NCBI GenBank assembly: GCA_900754745.1
Contig: CAAEEB010000051.1
Span: 1-40,429, forward strand
Source: an uncultured Collinsella sp.
GTDB lineage: Bacteria > Actinomycetota > Coriobacteriia > Coriobacteriales > Coriobacteriaceae
Reading direction: 5' to 3'
Length of the DNA stretch: 40,429 nucleotides
In this document: positions 7,751 to 16,992 of the stretch, in pieces
How the letters are laid out: every line of letters begins with the position of its first letter
Position numbering within the stretch: position 1 is the stretch's first letter
Translations under genes and position numbers: made by a program
Notes under the pieces: model-generated
The model's database searches: none
What the model saw: the letters and a program-made list of their open reading frames with translations, nothing else
Told to the model about the DNA's origin: nothing

Positions 7751-9358
7751 CTATCCGCATACGCCGCATTTGGCGCAGGCAGAAAGCGCGGCCGGGGCTT
7801 GCGCGATGCCGCCCTTGGCCGTCTCGCGCAGGGTTGCCGGCAGGGCGTGGCCCACCGAGAGCATCACGTGCGCCATCTGGTCAAACGGCACCAGGCTCTT
7901 GATGCCGGCGAGCGCGAGCTGGGCCGAGCTGAAGGCCGCGGCAACGCCGATGGCATTGCGGTTTTGGCATGGCACCTCGACCAGTCCGCCCACGGGGTCG
8001 CAAACGAGTCCCAGCAGATTACTCAGCGCGATGGAGCTGGCGTCGAGTGCCTGCTCGGGGGTGCCGCCGAGCATCTGCACCAGCGCGGCGGCGGCCATGG
8101 CGGCGGCGCTTCCTACCTCGGCCTGGCAGCCGCCCTCGGCGCCGGCGACGCAGGCGCTCGTGGTGAGGTTGAGGCCGATGGCGGCGGCGCAGTAGAGGGC
8201 GTCCATGACCTGCTCGTCATTGAGCTGCAGGTGGTCGGCCAGGGCCAGCACGCAGCCGGGCACGACGCCCGCGGAGCCTGCCGTGGGGGCCGCGACGATC
8301 ACGCCCATAGTGGCGGAGCGCTCAAGTACGGCCATGGCACGTGCCACGGCTTCGGTCTGTACGGCGCCCATTAAACTGGAGCTAAGGTCGTTGCGGCCGG
8401 TGGCATCGACGAGCTTAGCCTCGCCGCCGATAAGCCCGCCGAGCGAGCGCTGCGGATTGGCGATGGGGGCCGTGGTCTCCTCGCGCATGACGTCGAGCAC
8501 GCGGCGCATGGCGGCGACGGCGTGCGCCTCGCCGGTAAGGCGCCCCTCGCGCACGGCCATGACGGCGCCGATGCTGAGTCCCAGCTCCTCGCACGCGTCG
8601 AGCAGTTGCTCGCCGTCGTCGAAGATCTCCTTGGCCGAGACGCCGGGGGAGAGCGATGACGCCGAGCCGGGGAGCTCAATAAAGGTGGCGTAGCCGACGT
8701 TGTCGAGTTTGCGCACCATGGGGATGACGGTGTCATCGGGTGCGCCGTCGGTCTCAAAGACGGAGTAGGCCTGGCCGCCCACCTCGGTGCGGTAGGTACG
8801 GCAGAAGGCGATGTTCACGTGCGCGTAGGCGAGTAGATTCGTGAGTGCGGCGAGTACGCCGGGGACGTCCTGATGCGCCACGAAGAGCGTGGAGTACATG
8901 CCCGAGATGTCGACGCCGACGCCGTTGATGCGGCTGATGCGCATCTTGCCACCGCCCAGGCTCTCACCGCGGACCTGCGCCGTAGCGCCCGTGTCGTCGA
9001 CCATCTCGATATCGACGGTGTTGGGGTGGAGGGAGGCGTCGTCGCCCTTGATGTCAAAGTGATAATCGAGGCCCTGCTCGCGCGCGAGGTCGAAGGCCTG
9101 CTTGATATTCTCGTCGTCGGTGTCGAGGCCCAGGATGCCCGCGACGAGCGCGCGGTCGGTGCCGTGGCCGCGGTAGGTGTGGGCAAAGGAGTTCCACAGG
9201 CCAAAAGTGACCTTGGTGATGCGGCCTTCCAGCAGACTGGCGGCAACCTGGGCGCACCGCAGGGCGCCGGCGGTGTGCGAAGAGCTGGGGCCGACCATGA
9301 CGGGGCCTAAGATTTCGAATGCCGAGGTCGTAGCTAGTGTTTGCGGCTTGCCTGCCAT
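7751..9358 (-). CDS. sdaA: L-serine ammonia-lyase, iron-sulfur-dependent, fused beta-alpha form
   Basis: This enzyme deaminates L-serine to pyruvate and ammonia using an oxygen-sensitive [4Fe-4S] cluster. The 535-aa chain joins the beta domain (GPVMVGPSSSHTAGA near 18-32), an ACT-like domain (TLFVAHQDVPGVLAALTNLL), and the alpha domain with PTAGSAGVVPGCV, TTSACVAGAEGGC and VCDPVGGLVEVPC carrying the cluster cysteines. The C-terminus ends in CAKCGVCG, which recalls the C-terminal cysteine tail of Legionella-type enzymes. I chose the start at 9358 because of the AAAGGAG upstream and because it begins the family homology; an in-frame extension of 77 codons runs through an inverted repeat and looks non-coding. 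Confidence 0.94.
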   Translation of the reverse strand: MAGKPQTLATTSAFEILGPVMVGPSSSHTAGALRCAQVAASLLEGRITKVTFGLWNSFAHTYRGHGTDRALVAGILGLDTDDENIKQAFDLAREQGLDYHFDIKGDDASLHPNTVDIEMVDDTGATAQVRGESLGGGKMRISRINGVGVDISGMYSTLFVAHQDVPGVLAALTNLLAYAHVNIAFCRTYRTEVGGQAYSVFETDGAPDDTVIPMVRKLDNVGYATFIELPGSASSLSPGVSAKEIFDDGEQLLDACEELGLSIGAVMAVREGRLTGEAHAVAAMRRVLDVMREETTAPIANPQRSLGGLIGGEAKLVDATGRNDLSSSLMGAVQTEAVARAMAVLERSATMGVIVAAPTAGSAGVVPGCVLALADHLQLNDEQVMDALYCAAAIGLNLTTSACVAGAEGGCQAEVGSAAAMAAAALVQMLGGTPEQALDASSIALSNLLGLVCDPVGGLVEVPCQNRNAIGVAAAFSSAQLALAGIKSLVPFDQMAHVMLSVGHALPATLRETAKGGIAQAPAALSACAKCGVCG

Positions 9359-9385
9359 GGCTGCTCCTTTACGTGGCTCGTCGTC

Positions 9386-9500
9386 CCGAGGGCTTTGGTA
9401 TTTGGTCGCCTGCTCTACAGTCCTGGCTCGCACGGAGGCCACATTAAGTGGCCTCCGGCTCGTGCGGAACTCGCGACCGACCAAATACCAAAGCCCTCGG
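9386..9500. repeat. Long inverted repeat upstream of serine ammonia-lyase (23-bp arms)
   Basis: The arms 9386-9408 and 9478-9500 are perfectly complementary over 23 bases. A second stem inside (CGGAGGCCAC 9433-9442 with GTGGCCTCCG 9448-9457) closes on ATTAA. It lies in the 311-base gap between metK and the serine ammonia-lyase gene, just ahead of the latter's ribosome binding site. It could be a repeat element, or could fold in the 5' leader of that gene. The rest of the gap holds the metK terminator and nothing else I recognise. Confidence 0.85.
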
Positions 9501-9597
9501 AACTTAGGATACATGGTAGAGGCGCGCTTGCTGCAAAATTCATCAGCTGGGGACCTATTCTGCGTCTCATGTCGACTCATCTTTGCCACCGGTTAAT

Positions 9598-9633
9598 AAA
9601 AAAGAGGTACCGGTTGTTCCGGCACCTCTTTTT
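9598..9633. terminator. Bidirectional Rho-independent terminator after metK
   Basis: A stem AAAAAGAGGT-x-CCGG with CCGG-x-ACCTCTTTTT has A runs on one side and T runs on the other, so it can work on either strand. It lies about 35 bases past the metK stop. Confidence 0.88.
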
Positions 9634-9669
9634 GTGCGTTTCTATGTGGCCGCAGCTATTTTCGCTGGC

Positions 9670-10950
9670 TTACAGACCGCAGGCTGCTTTGAGTTCTTTG
9701 ACTCGATCGGTCTTCTCCCAGGTGAAGTCGGGGTCTTCGCGGCCAAAGTGACCGTAGGCTGCCGTCTTTTCGTAGATGGGACGACGCAGGTCCAGGTCGC
9801 GGATGATCGCGCCCGGGCGCAGGTCGAAGGTCTTCTCGACGGCCTCGACGATCTTGTCTTCGGCAACATGCGCGGTACCGAAGGTGTCGACCATGATCGA
9901 CAGCGGCTTGGACACGCCGATGGCGTAGGCCAGCTCGACCTCGCAGCGGTCTGCCAGGCCGGCGGCCACCACGTTCTTGGCGACCCAGCGCGCGGCGTAT
10001 GCGGCGGAACGGTCGACCTTGGTGCAGTCCTTGCCGCTAAAGGCGCCGCCGCCGTGACGGCCGTAACCGCCGTAGGTGTCGACGATGATCTTACGGCCGG
10101 TGAGGCCCGTGTCGCCCATGGGGCCGCCCACGACAAAGCGACCGGTGGGGTTCACATAGATGTCGGCGTTGTCCCACGGCATTTTCTCGGCAGCCATGAC
10201 GGGGGCGATGACGTGCTCGATGAGGTCGTCCTTGATCTTACCCATGTCCTCGATCTCGGCGGCATGCTGCGTGGAGATGACGATGGTCGTGACCTCGACG
10301 GGCTTGCCGTCCTCATAACGCACGGTGACCTGGGTCTTGCCATCGGGGCGCAGGTAGGGCAGGGTGCCGTCGTGGCGCACGGCGGCCAGGCGCTCGGCCA
10401 GACGGCTCGCCAGGTAGTGCGGCATGGGCATGAGGGTCTTGGTCTCGTTGGAGGCATAGCCAAACATCATGCCCTGGTCGCCGGCGCCGATCAGGTCGAT
10501 CGGGTCGGTGGTGGCGCCGGTCTGGGTCTCGAAAGACTCGTCGACGCCCTGGGCGATATCGGGCGACTGCTCGTGGATGAGGCTCATAACGCCGCAGGTA
10601 TCGCAGTCAAAACCGAACTTTGCGCGGTTGTAGCCAATGCGGCGGATAACGCCACGGGCAATCTCCTGCACGTCGACGTAGGCCTGGGTGCGGATCTCGC
10701 CGGCGACGATGACGGTGCCGGTGGTCACGAGGGTCTCGCAGGCGCAGCGGACGTTCTCAACGTTGGCGGGCACGCCGTTGGGTGCAATGTAGCCCTGCTC
10801 CTGCAGCTCTATTTCTTTAGCGAAGATTGCGTCGAGGACGGCGTCACTGATCTGGTCAGCAATCTTATCGGGATGACCTTCGGTCACCGACTCCGACGTA
10901 AATACAAAGGACCCGTGTTGGGGTGGGATGGAACGAAGTTCTTCTGACAT
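9670..10950 (-). CDS. metK: S-adenosylmethionine synthetase
   Basis: It makes S-adenosylmethionine from methionine and ATP, as a cytoplasmic tetramer. The 426-aa protein is slightly longer than the usual 385-400. Family motifs are present: [20 protein letters not shown] near the N-terminus, the methionine/ATP loop with [12 protein letters not shown], and the P-loop-like [19 protein letters not shown] in the C-terminal third. GAAAGGA precedes the ATG. A TATGAT hexamer at 11018-11023 (minus) is a possible -10 box. I see no SAM riboswitch in the short leader. Confidence 0.98.
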   Translation of the reverse strand: MSEELRSIPPQHGSFVFTSESVTEGHPDKIADQISDAVLDAIFAKEIELQEQGYIAPNGVPANVENVRCACETLVTTGTVIVAGEIRTQAYVDVQEIARGVIRRIGYNRAKFGFDCDTCGVMSLIHEQSPDIAQGVDESFETQTGATTDPIDLIGAGDQGMMFGYASNETKTLMPMPHYLASRLAERLAAVRHDGTLPYLRPDGKTQVTVRYEDGKPVEVTTIVISTQHAAEIEDMGKIKDDLIEHVIAPVMAAEKMPWDNADIYVNPTGRFVVGGPMGDTGLTGRKIIVDTYGGYGRHGGGAFSGKDCTKVDRSAAYAARWVAKNVVAAGLADRCEVELAYAIGVSKPLSIMVDTFGTAHVAEDKIVEAVEKTFDLRPGAIIRDLDLRRPIYEKTAAYGHFGREDPDFTWEKTDRVKELKAACGL

Positions 10951-11017
10951 GATTGTCCTTTCAAAAACGTGTCCCGGCGACCGTTACCATTCCGCCGAGC
11001 TCTATATGCAAAGGCAC

Positions 11018-11023
11018 ATCATA
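11018..11023 (-). promoter_or_regulatory. Possible -10 box for metK
   Basis: Minus-strand TATGAT lies 68 bases before the metK start. No convincing -35 accompanies it. Confidence 0.3.
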
Positions 11024-11050
11024 TCGCGTTAATCGAATATTCACACCCTT

Positions 11051-11108
11051 TCCGCACCTACTCATTGGGGACAGACTTAAATGAGTAGGTCGGTGCCCTT
11101 TGTGCGGA
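11051..11108. repeat. Inverted repeat between metK and gltX with GGGGACAG loop
   Basis: ACCTACTCATT (11056-11066) pairs with AATGAGTAGGT (11080-11090), and TCCGCAC/GTGCGGA offers an alternative outer stem. The loop holds TTGGGGACAGAC, a word related to other hairpins in the window. It lies in the divergent gap between metK and gltX. A TATACT hexamer (11125-11130) downstream is a possible gltX -10 box. Confidence 0.7.
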
Positions 11109-11170
11109 GGTTGCTTTGTTGCTTTATACTGGTGCGGTTAGACATCCATCCTGCAATCGAGGAGATTTCC

Positions 11171-12646
11171 ATGGCATCAGACGTTCGCGTCCGCTTTGCA
11201 CCCTCACCCACGGGCAAGCTGCACATCGGCGGCGCCCGCACCGCTATCTATAACTGGGCTTTTGCCCGCGCAAACGGCGGCACGTTCATCCTGCGCATCG
11301 ACGACACCGACCCCACCCGTTCCACCGACGAGAACACGCAGATCATTCTGCGCGCCATGCGTTGGCTGGGCCTGGACTGGGACGAGGGTCCCGAGGTAGG
11401 CGGCGACTTTGGCCCCTACGCACAGACCGAGCGCCTTGACCTGTACAAGCAGGCCGCGCAGAAGCTCTGGGACGAGGGCAAGGCCTATCCCTGCTTCTGC
11501 ACCAAGGAGCAGCTCGACGCCGACCGTAAGGCAGCCCAGGAGCGCAAGGACCCCTTCCAGGGCTATCAGCGCCGCTGCCGCGATCTTGATCCCGAGGAGG
11601 CACGACGCCGCATCGAGGCCGGCGAGCCCTACGTCCTGCGCATCAAGGTGCCCGAGGACCGCGGCGACGTCGTCATCCACGACGCCGTCCACGGCGAGGT
11701 GACCTTCGACGCCAAGGAGCTCGACGACTTCGTCATCTTCCGCTCCGACGGCACGCCTACGTATAACTTCGCGACCGTCGTCGACGACGCCATGATGAAG
11801 ATCACCCATGTCATCCGTGGCGACGACCACCTGTCCAACACCCCGCGCCAGGTCATGGTCTACGAGGCCCTCGGCGCGCCCGTGCCTACGTTCGCCCACA
11901 TCTCCATGATTCTGGGTGCCGACGGCAAAAAGCTCTCCAAGCGCCACGGCGCCACCTCGGTGGAGGAGTACCGCGACGCCGGTTACCTGTCCGACGCCTT
12001 CGTCAACTACCTGGCGCTGCTCGGCTGGTCGCTCGACGGCGAGACCACGATCATCCCGCGCGATGTCCTGGCCAGCAAGTTCTCGCTCGACCGCATCTCC
12101 AAGAACCCGGCGACCTTCGACCCCAAGAAGCTCGACTGGGTCAATGCCGAGTACATCAACGGCATGTCCGATGCTCAGTTTGCCGACGAGATTATGGTTC
12201 CCGAGCTGCACGAGGCGGGTCTCATCGAGGGTAATGTCGAGTACGGCGAGGACTGGATTGATGCGCTTGCCGCCATCGTCAAGCCGCGCACCAAGATGCC
12301 GGCCGACGCCGTGACCGTCGCCGCTCCCATCTTTGCTACGGCCGAGACGCTCGAGTATGACGAGAAGTCTGTCAACAAGGGCCTGGCCAAGGAACGCATG
12401 GGTGCCATTCTGGACGCCGCCAAGGCTGCGCTCGAGGGCGTGGACGAGTGGACGGCTGCCAACATCGACGCCGCGCTTGAGCCGCTGCCCGAGCAGATGG
12501 ACCTCAAGAAGCGCGTGGTGTTCCAAGCTGTGCGCGTCGCCGTCTGCGGCAACATGGTGAGCCCCCCGCTGGGCGAGACCATGGCGCTCGTCGGTCGCGA
12601 CGACTGCCTGGCGCGCATCGACCGCGCCCGCACGATGGCGCTGTAG
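11171..12646 (+). CDS. gltX: Glutamyl-tRNA synthetase
   Basis: A class I aminoacyl-tRNA synthetase that charges tRNA-Glu, and possibly tRNA-Gln if the organism uses the amidotransferase route. The 491-aa protein shows the HIGH-equivalent PSPTGKLHIGGARTA at about 10-24 and the KMSKS-equivalent KLSKRHG at about 254-260, then the helical anticodon-binding domain. I chose the ATG at 171 bases past 11000 (11171), with GAGGAG upstream, because the homology starts there; a longer in-frame reading from 11081 covers the inverted repeat. A terminator follows at 12670. Confidence 0.97.
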   Translation: MASDVRVRFAPSPTGKLHIGGARTAIYNWAFARANGGTFILRIDDTDPTRSTDENTQIILRAMRWLGLDWDEGPEVGGDFGPYAQTERLDLYKQAAQKLWDEGKAYPCFCTKEQLDADRKAAQERKDPFQGYQRRCRDLDPEEARRRIEAGEPYVLRIKVPEDRGDVVIHDAVHGEVTFDAKELDDFVIFRSDGTPTYNFATVVDDAMMKITHVIRGDDHLSNTPRQVMVYEALGAPVPTFAHISMILGADGKKLSKRHGATSVEEYRDAGYLSDAFVNYLALLGWSLDGETTIIPRDVLASKFSLDRISKNPATFDPKKLDWVNAEYINGMSDAQFADEIMVPELHEAGLIEGNVEYGEDWIDALAAIVKPRTKMPADAVTVAAPIFATAETLEYDEKSVNKGLAKERMGAILDAAKAALEGVDEWTAANIDAALEPLPEQMDLKKRVVFQAVRVAVCGNMVSPPLGETMALVGRDDCLARIDRARTMAL

Positions 12647-12669
12647 CAGCTGCGTAAACGCATGTATCT

Positions 12670-12702
12670 GAGCCCCGCTCACCACGAGTGGGGCTCTTGT
12701 TT
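12670..12702 (+). terminator. Rho-independent terminator after gltX
   Basis: GAGCCCCGCTC pairs with GAGTGGGGCTC (one wobble) across a short loop and is followed by TTGTTT. Confidence 0.82.
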
Positions 12703-12735
12703 CTGTAGACTTATGGGATAGGAGGTGCTGGGGCC

Positions 12736-15189
12736 ATGGCCGAGCAACTTTCGCTGTTTGGTTCGCCGGATCCGGAGGAGACTCCGGCGGCGCCGGCATC
12801 CGGTGCTGCCCCGGCCAAGCCCGAGCCTTCACCTGAGCCCATTGCCGCCCACACGAGCGTGGTTCTCGACATCCCCACCCGTGCGCTGTCCGAACCGTTT
12901 GCTTACGGCATCCCCGAGTCCCTTGCCAACGAGGCCCAGGTCGGATCGACGGTTCTGGTCCACTTTGGCAACCGTGCGGCCGCGGGCTACATCGTCGACA
13001 TCGCGCCCGAGCTGGCCGACCTGCAAGGCAATGACGCTCTCGATCCCGCGCGCATCAAGCCTATCGAGGCCATCCTCAGCAAGCCGCTCTTTACCGCCGA
13101 GGCTGCACGCATTGCGCGCTGGATGAGTCGCGAGTACGTCGCAACGCTTTCCGAGTGCCTGCGCCTGTTCTTGCCCCCGGGTGGAAGTCCGCGGGTCGTA
13201 AAGGGCGATGATGGGGAATGGGCCGTTGAGCGCCCCGCCGTCAAACCCATCCAAAACCGCTGGGTCATGCTCACGCCCGAGGGTTTCGACTACACGCCGC
13301 CCAAGACCGCGGTTCGTCAGCGTCAGCTCATCGAGGCGCTCCAATGCGGCCCGGTCACGACACGCGACCTCAACCTGCTCTATAACAGCATGTCGGCGAC
13401 CATCAAGGCGCTCGAAAAACGCGGCGTCGTCGTGATGGAGGAGCGCCGTGCGTGGCGTGGCTGCAGCGAGCGGACCACGTTGTCCTCGGCAAGCGGCAAG
13501 GCACCGGTCGCGCTCACGGACGGCCAGCAGCAGGCCCTCGCGCAGATTGAGCGCGCACGCTTGGACGCTCACGGTGATGTGGTACTGGTCGATGGCGTTA
13601 CCGGATCCGGCAAAACCGAGGTCTACCTTTCGGCGATTGAGCGCGTGCTGGCGGCCGGCCGTTCGGCCTGCGTGCTCGTGCCCGAGATTTCGCTGACGGC
13701 CCAGACCGTCGGCCGCTTCCGCTCGCGCTTTGGCGAGACGGTCGCTGTGTTCCATTCGCGTCTTTCTGCTGGCGAACGTCTGGACCAATGGGATATGGTC
13801 GCCAGCGGTGCGGCCCGCGTGGTCGTGGGCGCCCGCTCGGCGCTCTTTTGCCCGCTCAGCGACTTGGGCCTCATCATTATCGACGAGGAGCACGAGACCA
13901 GCTACAAGCAGGGTTCCAGCCCACGCTACCATGCGCGCGAGGTGGCTGCCGAGATGGCGCGCCGCTATCGGTGTCCGCTCGTGTTGGGCTCGGCCACGCC
14001 TTCTGCCGAGGCCCTCGACCGCTGCCGCCGCGGCACGTATAACGGTGCCACCTGGACGCGCGTCGAGATGCCCGAGCGCCCGGGACACGCCGTGTTGCCT
14101 GCGGTTCGCATTGCCGATCTGCGCCGTGAGTTCGCACACGGCAGCCGCTCCATGTTCTCTAAACCGCTGATGGAAGGCCTGGAGCGTGTGGTCGAGCGCC
14201 GCGAAAAAGCCGTGCTGTTGCACAATCGCCGTGGCTTTGCGCCGTTCCTGATGTGCCGCGAGTGCGGCTGCGTGCCCACCTGCAACCACTGCTCCACCGC
14301 GCTCACGTACCACGAGCGCACGCACACGCTGCAGTGCCACACCTGCGGATCGTCCTGGCGCGTGCAGCCCTATCCGGCGCCCACGAGTCGCTGTCCCAAG
14401 TGCGGCAGCCGCTATCTTGCAAAAATGGGGCTAGGCACACAGCAGATCGAGGACGCACTGCACCAGATGCTGCCCGACGACGTCGCCATTATTCGCATGG
14501 ATGCCGATTCCACGCGCGGCAAGGACGCACACAAAAAGCTGCTCGAACAGTTCGATGCCGCCGATTGCGCGGTGCTGCTGGGCACCCAGATGATCGCCAA
14601 GGGCCTCGACTTTCCCGAGGTCACGCTCGTGGGCGTAGTCAATGCCGACTTTGCGCTCAAGCTGCCCGATTTTAGAGCAGGGGAGCGCGCCTACGATCTG
14701 CTGGAGCAGGTTGCGGGCCGCGCCGGCCGCGGTGATCGCCCCGGCGAGGTTATCATCCAGACCTACCTGCCCGAGGATCCGGTCATTCGCGCCGTCGCCG
14801 AGCACGACCGCTTGATTTTTACCGACCACGACCTGGACCAGCGCCGCGACGCCCTGTATCCGCCGTTCGTGCGCCTTGCCAACATCTTGGTATGGTCGAC
14901 GAATGCGGATGACGCGCGGGACTACATCGGGCGCATCGCAAAGCTCCTCAAGCGCCGCTGGCACGCCGCCGCACCCGACTTTTTGCGGGCGGGCAGCGCG
15001 GTGCCGCAGGTGCTGGGCCCGGCTTCGTGTGTAATCGAGAGAGCCAAGGACCGTTACCGCTTCCATCTGCTTGTAAAGTCGCCGGTAGGGTACCATGTCT
15101 CTGATGATATCGACGCCTGCCTCAAAGAGGTGGGCTCCGTGCGCGGCGTGAGCGTGAGCGTTGACGTCGATGCCTATGATTTGATGTAA
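12736..15189 (+). CDS. priA: Primosomal protein N' (replication restart helicase PriA)
   Basis: An 817-aa superfamily 2 DNA helicase that reloads the replisome at stalled forks. It has a Pro/Ala-rich N-terminal extension (about 1-38), a 3'-DNA-binding domain (about 40-140), a winged-helix part, Walker A GVTGSGKT at about 287-294, the DEEH box at about 382-386, and a zinc-binding insertion with CREC, CNHC, CHTC and CPKC pairs at about 506-560. The second RecA lobe includes GTQMIAKGLDFP and QVAGRAGRGDRPG. The ribosome binding site is AGGAGG. The gene is followed 18 bases later by def, a common bacterial arrangement (priA-def-fmt-rsmB). Confidence 0.97.
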   Translation: MAEQLSLFGSPDPEETPAAPASGAAPAKPEPSPEPIAAHTSVVLDIPTRALSEPFAYGIPESLANEAQVGSTVLVHFGNRAAAGYIVDIAPELADLQGNDALDPARIKPIEAILSKPLFTAEAARIARWMSREYVATLSECLRLFLPPGGSPRVVKGDDGEWAVERPAVKPIQNRWVMLTPEGFDYTPPKTAVRQRQLIEALQCGPVTTRDLNLLYNSMSATIKALEKRGVVVMEERRAWRGCSERTTLSSASGKAPVALTDGQQQALAQIERARLDAHGDVVLVDGVTGSGKTEVYLSAIERVLAAGRSACVLVPEISLTAQTVGRFRSRFGETVAVFHSRLSAGERLDQWDMVASGAARVVVGARSALFCPLSDLGLIIIDEEHETSYKQGSSPRYHAREVAAEMARRYRCPLVLGSATPSAEALDRCRRGTYNGATWTRVEMPERPGHAVLPAVRIADLRREFAHGSRSMFSKPLMEGLERVVERREKAVLLHNRRGFAPFLMCRECGCVPTCNHCSTALTYHERTHTLQCHTCGSSWRVQPYPAPTSRCPKCGSRYLAKMGLGTQQIEDALHQMLPDDVAIIRMDADSTRGKDAHKKLLEQFDAADCAVLLGTQMIAKGLDFPEVTLVGVVNADFALKLPDFRAGERAYDLLEQVAGRAGRGDRPGEVIIQTYLPEDPVIRAVAEHDRLIFTDHDLDQRRDALYPPFVRLANILVWSTNADDARDYIGRIAKLLKRRWHAAAPDFLRAGSAVPQVLGPASCVIERAKDRYRFHLLVKSPVGYHVSDDIDACLKEVGSVRGVSVSVDVDAYDLM

Positions 15190-15207
15190 CAACCCGAAAG
15201 GATGGCC

Positions 15208-15744
15208 ATGGAAGCCAACGGAATCGTACTGTCGCCCGACCCTCGCCTGCGCCAGGAGTGCGCCGTCATCGAGGAGATCACCCCGGCTATCGAGACGCTT
15301 GCCGAGAAGATGAAGAAGATGATGTTCGACAACGGCGGTTGCGGCCTGGCCGCTCCGCAGATCGGTGAGCTCATTCAGCTCGTTACCATCGACTGCGATT
15401 ACACCGACAAGAACGACTATGACCCGTACGTGCTCATCAACCCTGTCATTGTTGAGCAGAGCGACCATCTGGTGCCGTTTAGCGAGGGCTGCCTTTCCAT
15501 CCCTGGCATAAGCTGCGAGATTGAGCGTCCCGATCATGTTGTCGTCGAGGCTTACGACCTGGATGCCAACCTGATTCGCTACGAGGCCACAGGCGATCTG
15601 TTCTGCGTGTGCCTGCAGCACGAGATCGATCACCTGCACGGCAATACCATGTTCGAGCGACTCAAGCCGATGCAGCGGATTAAGGCAGTCAAGGAGTACC
15701 AGGACGCCCTGGCCCGCGGCGCTCGTCCGGGCGAGACCGAATAG
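15208..15744 (+). CDS. def: Peptide deformylase
   Basis: It removes the formyl group from nascent N-terminal methionine, using a bound metal ion. The 178-aa protein carries all three motifs: GCGLAAPQIG, EGCLSIPG (metal Cys) and QHEIDHLHG (metal His pair and catalytic Glu). Two ATGs lie six bases apart; I chose 15208 because AAAGGA is then correctly spaced, while 15202 is almost on top of it. It lies between priA and fmt, which carries out the opposite (formylating) reaction. Confidence 0.96.
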   Translation: MEANGIVLSPDPRLRQECAVIEEITPAIETLAEKMKKMMFDNGGCGLAAPQIGELIQLVTIDCDYTDKNDYDPYVLINPVIVEQSDHLVPFSEGCLSIPGISCEIERPDHVVVEAYDLDANLIRYEATGDLFCVCLQHEIDHLHGNTMFERLKPMQRIKAVKEYQDALARGARPGETE

Positions 15745-15752
15745 GTCCCACC

Positions 15753-15854
15753 GTCCCCGGTGCTGAGCGCCCACATATCATCCCGTGCTCAAACATTCTC
15801 GCTTCGCTGCGAAACTGCGCGCGGGACGATATGTGGGCGCTCAGCACCGGGGAC
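15753..15854. repeat. Long inverted repeat after def (27-bp arms plus 5)
   Basis: The arms 15753-15779 and 15828-15854 are perfectly complementary over 27 bases, and after one mismatch a further TCCCG/CGGGA pairs. The outer edge reads GTCCCCGG / CCGGGGAC, again a GGGGAC word. It starts eight bases after the def stop in a 327-base gap before fmt. Confidence 0.9.
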
Positions 15855-15932
15855 TGCGTTGTTCTGGCTCGGTTCGCCCGGGTGCCGTTGGGCCAGGGAG
15901 GGGCGTCTTCGCTGATAGTCTTTGTTGAGAGG

Positions 15933-15960
15933 GAGCTGCTTTTATTGCGGCTCTTTCTTT
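15933..15960 (+). terminator. Possible terminator between def and fmt
   Basis: A 7-bp stem (GAGCTGC with GCGGCTC, one wobble) with a T-rich loop is followed by TTTCTTT. The rest of the gap up to fmt (15961-16071) is T-rich, with no gene or other signal that I recognise. Confidence 0.5.
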
Positions 15961-16071
15961 GGTTTTGGGTATATTTGTTCTTGTTGAATTGTTATTGCGG
16001 ATGGGCTGGGTACTTGGCTTTCCGCTGTTATTTGTAGCCGTCTCGGCTTTGGTTGAGGGGAGACGTTCTTT

Positions 16072-16992
16072 ATGCGTATTGTGTTTATGGGTACGCCTGA
16101 TTTTGCTGTGCCTTCGCTGACTTCACTTGTTGAGGCTGGGAACGAGATTGCGCTTGTTGTTACTCGTCCCGATGCTGTTCGTGGGCGTGGTAAGAAGCTT
16201 GAGCCTTCTCCTGTTAAGGTCAAGGCGCTCGAGCTTGGTCTGCCGGTTATTGAGGCCAATCGTATGACGCCGGAGGTAGTTGAGGCGCTTCAGGCTGCGC
16301 AGGCTGATATTTTCTGTGTGGCTGCCTATGGCTGCATTTTGCCTGATGAGGTGCTGCATGTGGCGCCGCTTGGTATTGTGAATGTTCATGCTTCGCTGCT
16401 GCCTCGTTGGCGTGGTGCTGCTCCCATTCAGCGTGCCATTCTTGCTGGCGATGAGGTTGCTGGCGTTTCCATTATGCGCATTGGGCATGGCGTGGATACG
16501 GGCGCTTATTGCGCCCAGGCCTCGACCTCGGTTGCCGGTAAGCATGCCGAGGCGCTCACGATGGAGCTTGGTGAGCTTGGTGGCAAGTTGCTTGCCGATA
16601 TGCTTCCCTCGCTTGCCGATGGCTCGGCTGTTTGGACTGAGCAGGATGAGTCGCTCGTCACTCATGCTGCCAAGATTTCCAAGCAGGAGATGCGTCTGGA
16701 TCCGCAGATGGCGGCGCTCGATTGCGTGCGTCACGTGCTCGCTTCATCCGATACCGCTCCTGCCCGTTGTGTAATCGCCGGCAAGACAGTTCGCGTGCTC
16801 GATGCTGCGCCGGCCGATGTGTCGCTTGGCGAGGGCGCTGTTGCCGTCAAGAGCAAGCGTGTTTACCTCGGCCTTTCTGATGGCGCGGTTGAACTGCTTG
16901 AGGTTAAGCCCGATGGCAAGCGTGCCATGGCTGCTTCTGCCTGGGCCGCCGGCCTGCAGGGTGCCGAACTTAGGTGGGGTGTACTGTCATGA
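16072..16992 (+). CDS. fmt: Methionyl-tRNA formyltransferase
   Basis: It formylates initiator Met-tRNA using 10-formyl-tetrahydrofolate. The 306-aa protein has the N-terminal FMGTPDFAVPSL, the catalytic NVHASLLPRWRGAAPIQRAI block (family catalytic Asn and His visible) and IGHGVDTGAY (catalytic Asp), then the C-terminal OB-like domain. Its stop overlaps the rsmB start (ATGA). Codon use is strongly T-ending (GTT, GCT, CGT) over most of the gene, unlike priA and gltX, which are C/G-ending. Confidence 0.97.
   Translation: MRIVFMGTPDFAVPSLTSLVEAGNEIALVVTRPDAVRGRGKKLEPSPVKVKALELGLPVIEANRMTPEVVEALQAAQADIFCVAAYGCILPDEVLHVAPLGIVNVHASLLPRWRGAAPIQRAILAGDEVAGVSIMRIGHGVDTGAYCAQASTSVAGKHAEALTMELGELGGKLLADMLPSLADGSAVWTEQDESLVTHAAKISKQEMRLDPQMAALDCVRHVLASSDTAPARCVIAGKTVRVLDAAPADVSLGEGAVAVKSKRVYLGLSDGAVELLEVKPDGKRAMAASAWAAGLQGAELRWGVLS

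Noticed and set aside
10951..11018. SAM riboswitch before metK
   Set aside because: The leader is only about 60-70 bases and I could not fit a SAM-I, SAM-II or SAM-IV core.
11109..11170. T-box leader before gltX
   Set aside because: Too short, and no T-box sequence or specifier stem.
11204..15774. Several 400-540-codon minus-strand frames opposite gltX, priA and def
   Set aside because: Typical antisense shadows in GC-rich coding DNA; plus-strand genes carry full catalytic motifs.
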